A stretch of 64,000 nucleotides of DNA from Glandiceps talaboti (taxonomy: Eukaryota; Hemichordata; Enteropneusta; Spengelidae): the NCBI RefSeq assembly GCF_964340395.1, contig NC_135568.1:14688776-14752775 (forward strand). The letters run 5' to 3'. Below are positions 32,641-44,925 of the stretch, piece by piece. The stretch's first letter is position 1, and every line of letters starts with the position of its first letter. The translations under genes were made by a program, and so were the position numbers. The notes below the pieces were generated by a model. That model was given only the letters and a program-made list of their open reading frames with translations, did not search any database and had not been told where the DNA came from.

Positions 32641-33429
32641 ATCTACTCTAGTTTCTGAAGTCATGCCGTCGGAAACAAACATACTATTAAACTTTGCCTA
32701 ATTGACTGATATACTCGGAGGATAAAGCTTTGTCGCAGCTGATGGAGACTGGCTTATTCAAATTCGCTCACAAATATCATCTTAATGAGCTGCAAGGCTG
32801 TTCTCAAGTGCAACTTGTCAGATGCGTGAACGAGTCTTTACGTCCTTGTAAATCATTGTAAAGCTCTGCGCCCCAAGCTCTGCTTGCAGAGATTAGGCAC
32901 CTTACAAAATATCCTTTATTACTAATGTACCAGAAAGAGACATTTGTTGTACAATTAGTAATATTCACAACTGTCATGCCTAGCTGATTCAAGTTAAGTA
33001 TAAATTTATTGACTGACTTAAAACGCTAACTGACCTGTGCAGAGTAATTTATAATACGTAATAAATGGTGATGACAGAAACTACTACGAAAATTGTTAAA
33101 AATATACATAATTAAGGTTAATTTTCTTTGCCCGTTGCCCCTGGCCTTTTGTCCACTCCCTGCCTTTTGTCCCCCGACCCGTTGCCCCCATAATATATCA
33201 ACATGGTCCACATCGTCAATTTGGATTCAGCATGAATGTACATAAGAATGACTGATGCGTCCCTGGATTGATCTAGCAATCATGCCAACTGTCTTGTTCA
33301 TTCAATGAAATCATTTTTAAAAAAAAAATTGAACCAGGTAATGTAATGATATCGAGTTTTTGTTCACATGTAATAGCACAGGTTGACTTAAATGTAATAG
33401 CACATGTCGGGTGCTCTGTCTCTCTCGCG

Positions 33430-33468
<39 letters not shown>

Positions 33469-34180
33469 TCTCATACATACATACATACATACATACATAC
33501 ATACATACATACATACATACATACATACATACATACATACATAAATAAATAAATAAATACAATAACAAACTGTTAGCACATTTCTAGTTTTTTTTCCAAT
33601 TATTGAGTTATGAACAAGGACATGATCTATGGTACTTCTGCTTTTCAATAGAGTTAACTAAACAAAATCCACACACACAAAACAATCAACTTTACACCGA
33701 TAGTTAATGTCGAAATGTGTTCCTTTGATATTTCAACGTACGTCTACTAACTGATGTGATTGAATCGGTATGTAGCATAGCAACTCAGTGTGGATGAAAT
33801 TGTGGTGGTCAATTGTGAGAAATTAACACCTTATATATATAAGTAGTGAACCACACACTTTAATGATATGATAAGGAGTAAATGTCATTCACACATCACG
33901 ATGAAATCAAAGTCAATTCTCTCAAAGACACTTCATGTGAATACTTATAATTAGTATAATATATAATATATAATGTATATAAATTCGTATTTTCTGTTCA
34001 GCGACAATAATTTGGCAAGTGCAAAATACACCTTAGCTAATGACCACTATTGTCTTATGAAATATTTTTTCATCAAAATAGCTCAATTTCTTTGTTTTAC
34101 ATCCAAACCGCTTTCACCCGTTAAAATCAATGTCTTATCAGAGTTCTCAACTCTAACACGTAAGCTTTTTGGGTTACGTA
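32641..34180. other. Intergenic
   Basis: Contains a G-rich minus-strand stretch (33125-33192) and a (CT)n(CATA)n microsatellite (33415-33560). No gene recognised. Confidence 0.5.
33415..33560. repeat. (CT)n(CATA)n(AATA)n compound microsatellite
   Basis: CT run to about 33471, CATA run to about 33542, then AATA. Confidence 0.95.
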
Positions 34181-34184
34181 TTCA

Positions 34185-34694
34185 TCTTAAGACGACTATG
34201 AAGCTTCCATGTCAGCCAGGAACTGTTGGTCAAATTCTACCGAGCGGTAAGTAATTGAGAGTTTCCTGACACTGTCAATCATCGTTTGGTGGGGCAATGC
34301 CACAGTGGATGACCGGAAACGCCTCAATCGAATCGTTAGCAAAGACAGTAGCATCATTGGATGCCAATTTCCTTCTCCCAATGAGTTGTAAAGAGCTCAA
34401 TCAATTGTAAAAAGACAATTTCCATCCAGCACGTAATTTATAGCAACTTATGCGCTCAGGCGAGCGGTACCGTTCGATCAAATCAGGTTCTAATCACACT
34501 TTTATCCAACTGCAGTCCGCACTCTAAATGAATTAATTTGAGTTCTCTGTTAACACATTAATCTCGTATTAGGAGTCATCTACAGAATACTGTTTTTGTA
34601 AATTTTTCATTACAAGCAAAATCAAAGCACATTTCATTATATATGTATCAGTATATATATATATGACAATAAAACACATATCATATCATATCAA

Positions 34695-34700
<6 letters not shown>
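34185..34700 (+). mobile_element. 5'-truncated jockey/CR1-group LINE tail, copy 2
   Basis: About 90% similar by eye to 25850-26380, including the final ACAATAAAACACATATCATATC tail, which runs into an (AT)n array. The reading frame is broken by stops and small deletions. Confidence 0.7.

Positions 34701-34787
<87 letters not shown>
34685..34787. repeat. (AT)n array
   Basis: ATATC tail of the LINE grading into about 90 bp of AT repeats. It marks the left border of GPCR unit 1. Confidence 0.9.
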
Positions 34788-34789
<2 letters not shown>

Positions 34790-34848
34790 GTAAAACCTAT
34801 TATATTTAGATATATAGGTGCAGAGTGCTAGCTTGTTTCGCTACGTGT

Positions 34849-35650
34849 TCACATTTTAGTTTGCTTTTGGACCTTGTTTCCTACTTTCTGACACAACCAA
34901 ACATAACCAAACCCATACAAATAAAGAATATTTTTGACAGAAGATACCCAGTTGAGTCTACCCATCGAGTCTAAATTAAATACCATAAGATACGCTTGAC
35001 GTGGTAATCTATGGGATGGTAGTTCAATTAACTTAAGCCAAAAATTAATGCAACACATAAGTGACCATACAAATATTGGTAAACATTCACACTCCCCCCC
35101 CCCCCCCCGCCTCGTTCGTCGCACTTAATGGAAGGCCCAAAACTACCCTACACCCTCTTCGTTGAACCTCTTCGAATATTTCATAACATTGATAGTTCCA
35201 TCAGAGCCGTACAAGTGAATGGCCTAATCATAACATCGAACAACATGAAATGGGAAACCACCCATCTTCTTACTAGTATATACAAAATGCTTTAAATTGT
35301 TCGTTTGATGCTTGGTTAAAGTGGTCGCAGTCTTACCCCAAGAATTTCTGGAATAAAGAAGCAGACCCAAATATTTGTAATAACTAACAACATCAATAGT
35401 TTTCCCATTGAGAAACTAATTTTCAAATTTTGTGCTATGACCACCATTTCTGAAAATCAAAATCTTTGTCTTTTCAATGTTTACTTTCATCGCCCATTTT
35501 TCATAAAATTGATGTAAAAATTGATTAATCCTTGTAAGAGTTTACAACAGAATCCGCAAAAATTGTAACATCATCTGCATATAACAATGAAAAAAATTAT
35601 ACATATCGTGGCTTAATTTGTTGTTTACGTATAATGTATTTGTTGTTTCT
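34849..35650 (-). pseudogene. Decayed LINE ORF2 fragment downstream of GPCR 1
   Basis: Minus-strand fragments CINFWLKLIELPSHRLPRQA and SSVKNILYLYGFGYVWLCQK match the equivalent segments in units 2 and 3. The RT YADD region corresponds to about 35560-35600 but is broken. The zinc-knuckle end present in the other units is missing here, replaced by the (AT)n border. Confidence 0.7.
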
Positions 35651-35669
35651 GAAAAGGAAAGCATTTTTG

Positions 35670-36887
35670 TCACATCGGATCGCCATTTCGAATACTATCA
35701 GATGCAAACTGTGTATGGGTTGGGCCATCGAAGGAAATGTCTGGAGATGTTACTGGGTTTGTTAACTTAATACTCCTGTTTTGTATCCATGATTCGTCAC
35801 AGTGTTTTGGTGGACACGATGTAGTCGGTACAAATCTTTCACCCTCCATTCGCCCTTTACGCGTGTTCTGTATATCTGTATCCATCGCATAATTCTCTCC
35901 TCCAAAATGAGTTTCCGAGACTGTCTGCATTCTACCGGAAACATGGTTGGTATTCGGCGAGGTGGTAATATTAACTGCGTTTTTCCGCAAGCGTATATGC
36001 TTCCGAAAACTCTTCGAATTTAAAGTATAAACTATGGGATTCACCATGCTGCCAATGTGCACTAGTGCAAACGTTCCGTTTATATAGTGAGAGTTCGGCG
36101 TCTTCAATGTGTTGAAATGAAGGAAGAAATATAAGGCCATGGGCGAGTAAGAAATTACATAGCCTGCAGTTAAAATCATTAATATTTTTAAAGTTGCCAA
36201 GTCCATACGCCCTATGGCTGAAGTTTCGGATGAGCTTGACTGCTGAAGCCACGGGGCAATAGAATGATGATGTATCCTTGTTTTTATTGAAATACAAACG
36301 TGAGACACGAGGATTGGTACAAGGCACAGTAACAGCAGAAGCATTGATGCAAGTGTTACTCTTCGGTTTGTAACACTTCTGCCAGTAAGTATGAAACAAG
36401 CAAAGAAGGAGTGTTCGCCGGTGCTTAATTTTACAGACGCCATTGTAATGCCACTGATGTAACTAATTGCGATGAATATTACAATTATACGTTTCATTGG
36501 TTTTCTTGATAGTTTCCCAACAACAGCACACGCCCTTGATATACTCAGCGTTGCCAGCGTGACAATAGTTGTGAGACCAGATGCATTATTCACGAACGTC
36601 TGTAATTTGCACAGGGTCACATAATTATCCGAAAAGTGCAGTGTGTCAACGTTATCTTGTAGTACCTTCACAGTGAAGTATAAGCGTAGCGGCGAGGCAA
36701 TCATGCATACCGTGAGATCGGCAATAGCTAGAGAAACCAATTGTAGATTGGATGGTGTCCGCATCTTTCGATTGGCATAGACAATATAACACACCAGGAG
36801 ATTTCCAAGCGAGCCAAAGATAAAAACCACAAGGTACAGAGCACAGCTGATAATTTCACACAGGGTTTCAACGTTGGTGAGATTCAT
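35670..36887 (-). CDS. Class A (rhodopsin-type) GPCR, copy 1, intronless
   Basis: 405 aa, ATG at 36887. Seven hydrophobic segments with class A landmarks: GSLGN in TM1 (Asn29), LAIAD in TM2 (Asp57), Cys93 at the top of TM3 paired with Cys164 in loop 2, Pro191 in TM5, and NPIVY in TM7 (Asn284). Departures from the class: TM3 ends Ser-Arg-Ala instead of DRY, TM4 lacks the usual Trp, and TM6 has SYSP instead of CWxP. N-glycosylation is possible at Asn2 (NLT). A Ser/Thr-rich tail follows from about 300. The ligand is unknown; it should signal through G proteins at the cell surface. About 93% identical by eye to copies 2 and 3; differences cluster in loop 2, TM6 and the tail. Confidence 0.92.
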   Translation of the reverse strand: MNLTNVETLCEIISCALYLVVFIFGSLGNLLVCYIVYANRKMRTPSNLQLVSLAIADLTVCMIASPLRLYFTVKVLQDNVDTLHFSDNYVTLCKLQTFVNNASGLTTIVTLATLSISRACAVVGKLSRKPMKRIIVIFIAISYISGITMASVKLSTGEHSFFACFILTGRSVTNRRVTLASMLLLLLCLVPILVSHVCISIKTRIHHHSIAPWLQQSSSSETSAIGRMDLATLKILMILTAGYVISYSPMALYFFLHFNTLKTPNSHYINGTFALVHIGSMVNPIVYTLNSKSFRKHIRLRKNAVNITTSPNTNHVSGRMQTVSETHFGGENYAMDTDIQNTRKGRMEGERFVPTTSCPPKHCDESWIQNRSIKLTNPVTSPDISFDGPTHTQFASDSIRNGDPM

Positions 36888-37260
36888 GGTTTTAGATAAC
36901 GTAATACCACACCAATGGTAGAAGCTAATCCACCTAAGTCACAATGTTGAGGAAATAAAGCAGTCTGTGGAGGCAGTTGTGAACCACGTGACCCATGGTG
37001 GTTATGTAATAACAATATGTCACGTGATCAAGCGATTGCATTGAATTGAATTGAATTGAACTTTATTTCACTAGGAAATTAGAACATAACATAAACCAAA
37101 TAAATATATACAATAAATATAGTACCTACAATAGATGTTTACAATAAAATTAGTGATTGTATGTTTATTGTGAGGACCATGTGATATAGTCCAATTACTG
37201 GCGCATATTTAACGATAAAAATATTTCTATTGGCAGAACACTAATCCCGATAGCATCATG
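36888..37260 (-). promoter_or_regulatory. Conserved upstream region of GPCR 1
   Basis: This block is shared by all three copies. Two CACGTG E-boxes (36985-36990 and 37021-37026) and a CCAAT (about 36909) lie within 140 bp of the ATG. A (TTGAA)n run with ACTTTATTTCAC (37036-37075) follows and is also shared. Its promoter role is inferred from position. Confidence 0.45.
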
Positions 37261-38795
37261 TAGGACCAGTGATTTGATGGAGTAATGAAATATCGAGGAA
37301 ACTGCTAGGTGCCATTCATACCATACAGCGAAATGCTGGTATATTTTAGTTCTGGCTTTGTTTGAGTTTTTTCACTGCATCAAGTAGGTTATATATCAAG
37401 GCTTTTTATTTTCTTAGTAAACGTCATAAAAGACGAAGATTTGAAGTCATTGTATACTTATTCAAAAACCAAGGAGAATGATAGAAAAAAGAACATCACA
37501 CATGAAAAGAAACTTCTGCTTTCTGCTTTATTTTCTGTTCTGTGGATGTTTTTTTCGTTGTTTTTTTTTCATTGCACAGTTAATTGTTCAAACATTTTGT
37601 GATGTTTGTACTAGAATGGTCGAAAACCACAGACAAAATTACGCCTGAAAATACGTATAAACTCGGCTTCTGACCTTTTACATGCCTGATAAAACATGAT
37701 CCTGGAGATATTATATTTACTGGCAATTTACCTTCCCTTCCTTCCCTCCTCCGGATGAACATTTAATGTTCCACCTAAATCACTGTATGATTGGTAGCTT
37801 AGATAGGATAATAGTGGGTTTCCTTAGGCCTAAAAACAATATGTTTTCCGAAAACCCAACCGACCGTAGTTTAAGCAGCCGAGTCTAAACATTGTGTAAT
37901 ACGTACATTTAAAACAAAAAAATCAGAAATTATTTGTCTTCTTGACCTTTATGCACGTCTGATTTCGTTCCCCAGCGACATCTGTACATATTTCATCAAA
38001 CTGTCACAAGTGCAGAAGAGATATTCTGACAGACATTTTGTTTGTTTTTGGGTTGAAGCAATATTTTTCAAAACTAAAATCAATTAGAAAGCTTAAATAA
38101 AATAAAACATCTCCCCAACCTACCTACCCTGTTTTCCGAGGCTATGTTTATCGAAAACTCACAGTTATTATTCTCGCCTTGTCTGTGTTCGTGATTGTTT
38201 TCAACTAATAATACATTCATATGACAATTCTGACGTAAGCCTTCAATAGCTGCGACCCAAAAAAAATAGAACACATTAAATCTCTTGATAATATGTAACA
38301 TCTTGAAAGCCCAGTTCTGTTTAGGGTTAGAATTTAAGAGTGAAAACGGTTGTCTCGCCGATCTATTAGAAAAGGATGGTTCTGGATAAAAGACTACTCC
38401 AGGGAAACACCGTCTGATCTATTTTTGTTTTTTATTATCTTAGCAAATGTGATAATCACATCATAATCTTCAACTTTCAAACCTTACACTTTAGAAGAGA
38501 AAATACGGCAAAACAATAATTGTTATTCAAGGTTTTTGAAACGATTTGTCAGCGAAATGTGAAAAAAAGTGTATTACTAACAAAAAACCCAACAAAATGA
38601 ACGTTGACCAGAAGATGTTGCACTAAGCTGTAGTGCTCTGCTGGTAATATAACACTAATGCTAACTAACTTTTCAATAGAGTCCATTAGCAAAACTGTTT
38701 ATTGAGCTCTATGAAATTGTTTTTATTTGAAAGTCAGGTATTATTTACGACTATTGTAAGTTGAATCTTACACATCTCGGATGAAATGTTTTTAC
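37261..38795. other. Duplicated non-coding segment, unit 1
   Basis: Matches 46500-47210 plus 49770-49995 in unit 2, and 61250-62455 plus 63427-63772 in unit 3. Short frames in it are not conserved between copies. The homology ends near 38795 (ATTTCGGATGAAATGTT). Confidence 0.75.
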
Positions 38796-40398
38796 ATTGC
38801 ATATATAAATATGTGATGTCGTACTTGTGAATGTTAGTTTAGGGTGGGGGGGGGGGTTGTCCTAAATGAACAATGTTTGTTTATTTAGCTAGAGTGACTT
38901 TTTATGCTCGTCCCAATAGTCTCGCCAACAGTGCGTCACATGTATTTTTATCTTTAAGTTAGTTCATTCAACAATCATGGTAATATATTAAGGACACCTC
39001 AGACATATGGAAACAAAATGCAGGTAATTAGTGATACACTGTTGCAATCAAATTGCAGTAGCCTAAATAAAGTGTCGCATACATATTTTCCTCAGACTGC
39101 AGGGCTAACAATGTAACAATTATTAGCCCCAGGGCGCCCTCTAGGGTGACCTGGTACTTTTGAATCTCTGCGGGTTCTTACTTTCTTTCCACTTCCGTTT
39201 TACAACTCTGGGGGTCTCTGGGTTTCCCAGTATGCATTGCGGCAAACGCTAGCCGTTGGGGACCACCTATCTCCGTCGCTATTTGCATAAGCTAAAAACT
39301 TTTGATAGCTGACAATATCGATCGTGTTGGAGGTGGTACTGTACTAAAAGTTGTGGAGTTGAGGGGTCGTGTTTAAATGCTGACTCGCACATGGTGAAAG
39401 TGTAGTTAGCGATCAAAGTACAGTAAAGTTGAGTGTGAATGTGTGAACCGAATTTGTGCATCATTGGACGTGATTTTGTTAAATTAAGGGACAGATATAT
39501 TGGTATCACTCAGCTTGTATCTGTGTATATTGGTATCAAAACATTGTATGTGTTACGGTAGTTTTGTGCTCGACTACTCCCTTTATCTTTTGGCATAATC
39601 CTATAAAATATCGTGCTTCTTATTTTTGTGCATTAACATTGACCTCGGTATTTCTACATCGCCTCCAAAATTGTGCTCCTTTTGATGTGGTTACCATAAA
39701 AATCAACGTTTGTTCGATAAAATTACGTGGTGGGAACGTAGCACACTTCCGTGTTCATAATCGTCGACCTCCTGCTGAAGTCAGCCCTATATTTTATACT
39801 TATGGCAATAAAGTTAATAATAATAATACACAGTTAATAATAATAATACACACACATTGTGCTACCCTTATATGGGAAAAATAGTGACGTATTCGAAGCG
39901 GGACATGAATGATGTCATGGCATATCATGAACATTGATCAGCTCAGTATGAAGGGAGATTTCAACTTTCGCATCATTGCGCAATTACGATTGATACGATG
40001 ACTGTTTTGAGTTCTCGTTTACAGCAATTCATTGATGAGTTTTTAGTTTTAAATTCCGATCGGCCTAGTTTTGTTAGAACAGGGTTTTTGGAGACATCCT
40101 ACGTGAATTAAACGTCTTCTCCGGAACAACAACTGCGATTTATAGTCACTACAAAGTACATGCCCAGAGTTCCGGCAATAGCCTGGCGATATGTTTTGGA
40201 GGGCATTGAAAGAATGACAATAAAATACGATCGATTATTTTACAAAATAAAAATAATCTGTCGATATTTTTCCCATCTTATCTTATTATTCTCGTGCAGT
40301 TTTCAGAGAAATTCCAGGTTTTTTTATTTCATAATCTCCAACACGGTTTCATTGTTTTTGTCATCTATTCAACTGCCGACCACGTCTGTTTTACCTCC
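38796..40398. other. Intergenic between GPCR units 1 and 2
   Basis: A G-run near 38847 and a small (TAATAA)n near 39816. No gene recognised. Confidence 0.4.
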
Positions 40399-41052
40399 AT
40401 GACTTTATCGACTGCTGTAACATAAAATATTTGTTCGAATTTTCGCCTTGTCGTGATTTCTAAAACAAAGTAGGTCTGCTGCTCAGACGTGAACGAATCT
40501 AGCTACTTTAGTCGGCGACACCGGTCGTTCGTCGTGTACTCGCTCCGTCGCAGGGTCTTGTGACGTCGCTAGGTGCGTCGCAAGGAAACCGACATGTCGG
40601 TTTTTCTGCGACTCGTCGCAAGTTGCTTCTTGAGTTGCTTCATGAGACGCACCGTGTAACCACCTCGTTGCGTCGCAAGTAATAACCTTTGACATATGCC
40701 TACGTGTCAAATGACGTTCAATGTTATGGCCGCCATGTTTTTAGTATAAATATTCTATTTCGGCAAGTATTTTTGATATAATTTCGATTTATCATCACTT
40801 ACAATAGTATACAACTTCTATGAATGCTTGATCTCCCCTGAATATCATTTTATTTCTAACTTGAATGCAAGTAGCGACGTCGGAATGATCAACATCGCCC
40901 TAAACAAACTTTGATTTGAATATGACTTTATCGACTCCTGTAACATAAAATATTTGTTCGAATTTTCGCCTTGTCGTGATTTCTAAAACAAAGTAGGTCT
41001 GCTGCTCAGACGTGAACGGATCTCGCTACTTTAGTCGGCGACACCGGTCGTT
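40399..41052. repeat. 131-bp direct repeats flanking a palindrome-rich core
   Basis: 40399-40529 and 40921-41052 are about 97% identical (ATGACTTTATCGACT to ACACCGGTCGTT). Between them, 40530-40715 is rich in GTCGC and CGACG, with a perfect CCGACATGTCGG and inverted GCGTCGCAA / TTGCGTCGC. This could be a small DNA-transposon remnant with duplicated end sequence. No coding capacity. Confidence 0.6.
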
Positions 41053-41381
41053 TGTGTGCAGGTACTAGGTGGGGTTACGTGTTTTCTACATACCAAACCA
41101 GTTTGTTCCTCAGCAATCTTAGCCAATTCATTGCATCATTGCACACAATCAATGATGACCACATTGTCATCTGTGAAGACTTCAATGACAATCTCCTAGC
41201 ACAACAAGTTCACCCAGTTGAGAAATTCATGTCCAGCTTCCAATTCAACCAAGTTGTCAAAACAGCTACCACACTCAAAGGCACCATAATAGACCACATC
41301 TATGTCAAATCTGCACACTCACCTATTGGAAATGCCCATGTCATGCAAACATATTACAGCTACCATGACCCTGTTAATTAA
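41053..41381 (+). pseudogene. LINE endonuclease fragment
   Basis: The frame reads HIVICEDFNDNL and then GTIIDHIYVKS, corresponding to the GDFN and IDH motifs of apurinic-type endonucleases in non-LTR ORF2 proteins. The usual Gly before Asp-Phe-Asn is Glu here. Both ends are truncated, and a nested inverted-repeat element abuts it on the right. Confidence 0.6.
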
Positions 41382-41904
41382 ACAACAATGTACGCCCTCC
41401 CAGCCCATAATGGACGAAAGCAAACTTTGAACGACATAATGGGCGAGGTGACAGCCGAGTGTTTGAGTCCATTATGGACTGGGAGGGCGTACATTATTGT
41501 TAATATTTTATAGTTTTGCCAATTCCAGTGAATTTGTAGACCGAGAAACGCAAAACAACGTATAATATACACAACGCTGAACATCGTCTGCCATGTTCGG
41601 CCCGGAAGCTGAATACTAATCATAGCGACACACGTACGTACACGTACGCACACATATACACTTCAGTTGTTTAACATTATCAGTTTTATTTTTTTAATTT
41701 CAATCTTTTTAAAAGAATTCTTATGGTGTTTACCCCATAATTTCCCTGTTCTTAAATACCCACACCTTTATTGCCTTACGTACATAAGCTTGTATTGTTA
41801 TGCTCGTTCAGGGCCACGATGCCCAATAACGGAGTACATTATCAGTAATAATGTACAGCGATGACGTCACAAAATTCACTGGAATTGGTAATGCTATAAT
41901 ATAA
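41378..41904. repeat. Nested inverted repeats (two hairpin pairs)
   Basis: Pair A: 41378-41415 and 41467-41504, about 38 bp, nearly perfect (TGTACGCCCTCCCAG against CTGGGAGGGCGTACA). Pair B: 41505-41538 and 41870-41904, about 34 bp (CCAATTCCAGTGAATTT against AAATTCACTGGAATTGG). Pair A is a tight foldback. Pair B encloses about 330 bp. Confidence 0.75.
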
Positions 41905-42084
41905 ATATACAAGATATCGCCCAACCCTTAGCAACCTTGTTTCACTGCCACACTATCCTACCCTCAATTTATCCACTATCGGCTAATTTACACCAATCCA
42001 ATCCAAACATCATCGCCTCTTCATGTCATACTAGTTTGTATTTTGTTTTTATTTGTCAAAACGTTCACACTCTGAAGTGTTCTC
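41905..42084. other. Sequence left of the duplicated unit 2
   Basis: No feature seen; homology with unit 3 begins at about 42085. Confidence 0.4.
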
Positions 42085-43043
42085 TTTATATGCAAATAAA
42101 TGTTGTATGTATGAACCAAGTTAAAAAATACTTTTGTGACTCACACGAGTTTCTCCAAAAATCCTAAAACATTTTGATTTCACTGTTATTGGAGAGCTTA
42201 GCTGAAACTGGCTGTGCTCAGCTGTAATGTTGTGACAGTTCACTGTCGCATAACCATTTGCAGGAGTGCGTACACTCATGGTCATTAAAGCTATTGTTCG
42301 AAATGCTGTCTATATGCAATATTCCTTACGAGTAGGTATTTGTGAACTGAAGTGTTTTGCAGTTCATCAACACATCCGACAAGGGCCAAATTTATTCGTT
42401 GTATCTATAATATACGAACATATGTTATTGTATATTTGTAAAAATAATAATAATAATCTCTGTTTATACTGGATAGTTCCTTACGTTTTCACAAACTTCC
42501 AGTGAGAGTCGAACCTCACGTGTTCCGTGTTCATGCAGGAGATGTCCCTACTCTCTCTTACAAATCGAGTGTCCAGTTACACAGCAATATAAAGAAACAA
42601 CAGGTTGATAAAATATTATACATTGGCCTTCAATCCTGATAATCTGTCAACAATATCTAACATGGAGACGATTTTGTTGTCATGGTGATCGACAATTAAC
42701 ACCTGTGAATGGTGATCATGATTATCTGTGGCGATTTTATCAAATACTCCCGAGCTTTCAAATACCACCTGTCATTACAGGTCACCTTAATATACGGTGA
42801 CAAACAAGTTGTATAATGACAAGATAAGGCAACTTTGTTTTATTTTTATCGAAAGATAACGAGAACCAGTTGAGAAGTTGTCAGTTTCAGGACATTTTCA
42901 CATACAGTGGATTTCAAAATTATACCGTTCAGCTTCTCTCTCAATAAGATGATGCACTTTAATAGCAATATGTCAATTTCTTACTACATTTTTACCTCCC
43001 ATACCACAGGAGGTACGGGAGGTATTAAAAGGGGGATGTCTAT

Positions 43044-43076
43044 CCGTGTGTCTGTCTGTCTGTCTGTCTATCCGTG

Positions 43077-43158
<82 letters not shown>

Positions 43159-43160
43159 TG
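43044..43160. repeat. (GTCT)n(GT)n microsatellite, unit 2
   Basis: Follows ACGGGAGGTATTAAAAGGGG and precedes GATTTTCTTAAAAACGGCTG. The same arrangement is at 57412-57554 in unit 3. Confidence 0.95.
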
Positions 43161-43325
43161 ATTTTCTTAAAAACGGCTGTAGATATGTTAACCATAACAA
43201 ATCGCATATGTCCTATACTGTTTGTTGATGTAACTTTAATACAGTGTTAATGAATAACTTGCATAATTAATGATTTTCGGTAATTAGGCTATATCTTAAA
43301 AATGCTAGCTTCAAATTTCATATAT

Positions 43326-43327
<2 letters not shown>

Positions 43328-43401
<74 letters not shown>
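43328..43401. repeat. (AT)n array, unit 2
   Basis: About 74 bp of AT units, with a second short AT run at 43502-43520. Confidence 0.95.
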
Positions 43402-43403
<2 letters not shown>

Positions 43404-43757
43404 ACGTTGTTGATACAACTTTTACCTTTAATGAGTAATTTCCATAATCTCAATGAAGCACTATCATGCATCCTTCAAATTCCTTATAATGTCTGCATTT
43501 GATATATATATATATATATATGGCCCATTTCCAAAAAATTTACACTTCGAAATTTTAAATCAAGACTATTTTAATTACATAATATACAGAAGTTAAAAAT
43601 ACAACATAAACGTATACATAAAAGTACATAATTTCAAAAGAAGTATTTATGTACACAGACTCAGTAGTTATTAGACAAAATCTCGTTATGGCTCTGAAAA
43701 GCCTTATACGCATATACATTGACAAGTTTTCAATATCAACGTCATCCTTGGATCACA

Positions 43758-44925
43758 TTAGACCATTACATGATGCAGTGCAAAACATTCCGGAATAAAT
43801 TTCGACCTCAGATCACTGTACACTGAACATTCCAACATGAAATGATACTCATCTTCCACCTTATTTGTTTTGCACACTTCACAAAATCTAACTGCACAGT
43901 CTATACCCTCACGTCTATCAACTTCAATAGCTAATGGTAGACATGAAGAACGAAAACATGCAAAGATTTGAAGAACTTTAAAATCACAATTCAAGTGTAC
44001 ATCTATCTCAACTTCGAGTAAATTCTTAAAGCCCACACACGAACGCATTTTTGGTTTCTCTCTGATATTACGCCACCACATTTGTTTGGAAATATATATC
44101 TGCGACGTTTTTTACAAATTCGGCGAGAAAGATTTCCTTGTTTCCTACTTCCTGACACAACCAAACATAACCAAACCCATACGAATAAAGAATATTTTTA
44201 ACAGAAGATACCCAGTTGCATCTACCCATTGAGTCTAAATTAAACAACATAAGATATACTTGACGAGGTAATCGATGGGGTGGTAGTTCAATTAACTTAA
44301 GCCAAAAATTAATGCAACGCTCAAGAGACCATACATATATTGGTAAACGTTCACACTCCCCCACTACTACCTCGTTCGTCGCACTTAACTGAAGGCCCAA
44401 AAGTACCCTACACCCTCTTCGTTGAACCTCTTCGAATATTTCATAACATTGATAGCTCCATATTTCAGAGCCGTACAAGTGAATGACCTAATCATAACAT
44501 TGAACAACATGAAATGGGAAACCACCCATTTTCTTACTAGTATATACAAAATGCTTTGTTTGTTTGATGCTTGGCTAAAGTGGTCGCAGTCTTACCCCAA
44601 GAATTTCTGGAAGAAAGAAGCAGACCCAAGTATTCGTAATAACTAGCAACATCAATATTTTTTTCCCATTCAAAAGGTAATTTTCTAATTTGCTCTATGA
44701 CCACCATTTCATAATCTTTGTCTTTTCAATGTTTACTTTCATCGCCCATTTTTGACAAAGTTGATGTAAAATATTGATTAATCTTTGTAAGTTTACAACA
44801 TAATCCGCAAAGATTGTTTTATCATCTGCATATAACAATGAAAATAAATTATACATATCGTGACTTAATTTGTTGTTTACGTATAATGTATTTGTTGTTT
44901 CTGAAAAGGAAAGCATTTTTGTCAC
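43758..44925 (-). pseudogene. Decayed jockey/CR1-like LINE ORF2 fragment downstream of GPCR 2
   Basis: Minus-strand pieces in order: reverse-transcriptase active site (SLLYADDKTIFAD) with MKVNIEKTKIM at 44695-44925; the post-RT region (GSEIWSYQCYEIFEEVQRRG, SVKNILYSYGFGYVWLCQEV) at 44068-44478; and a C-terminal CX2CX8HX4C knuckle (CEVCKTNKVEDEYHFMLEC) at 43758-44081. Frameshifts separate the pieces. The 5' truncation point abuts the GPCR stop codon (44922). It is the best preserved of the three copies. Confidence 0.85.

Noticed and set aside
32804-32992. Possible LINE remnant on the minus strand (SASRAWGAELYNDLQG)
   Set aside because: No continuous family motif could be recognised; the evidence is too thin.
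35971-36399. 142-144-codon minus-strand frames overlapping each GPCR
   Set aside because: They overlap the receptor in another frame and exist in all copies only because the receptor sequence is conserved.
40483-40710. 75-codon minus-strand frame rich in THLAT/EATQEAT
   Set aside because: It falls in the palindromic GTCGC repeats and has no counterpart; composition explains it.
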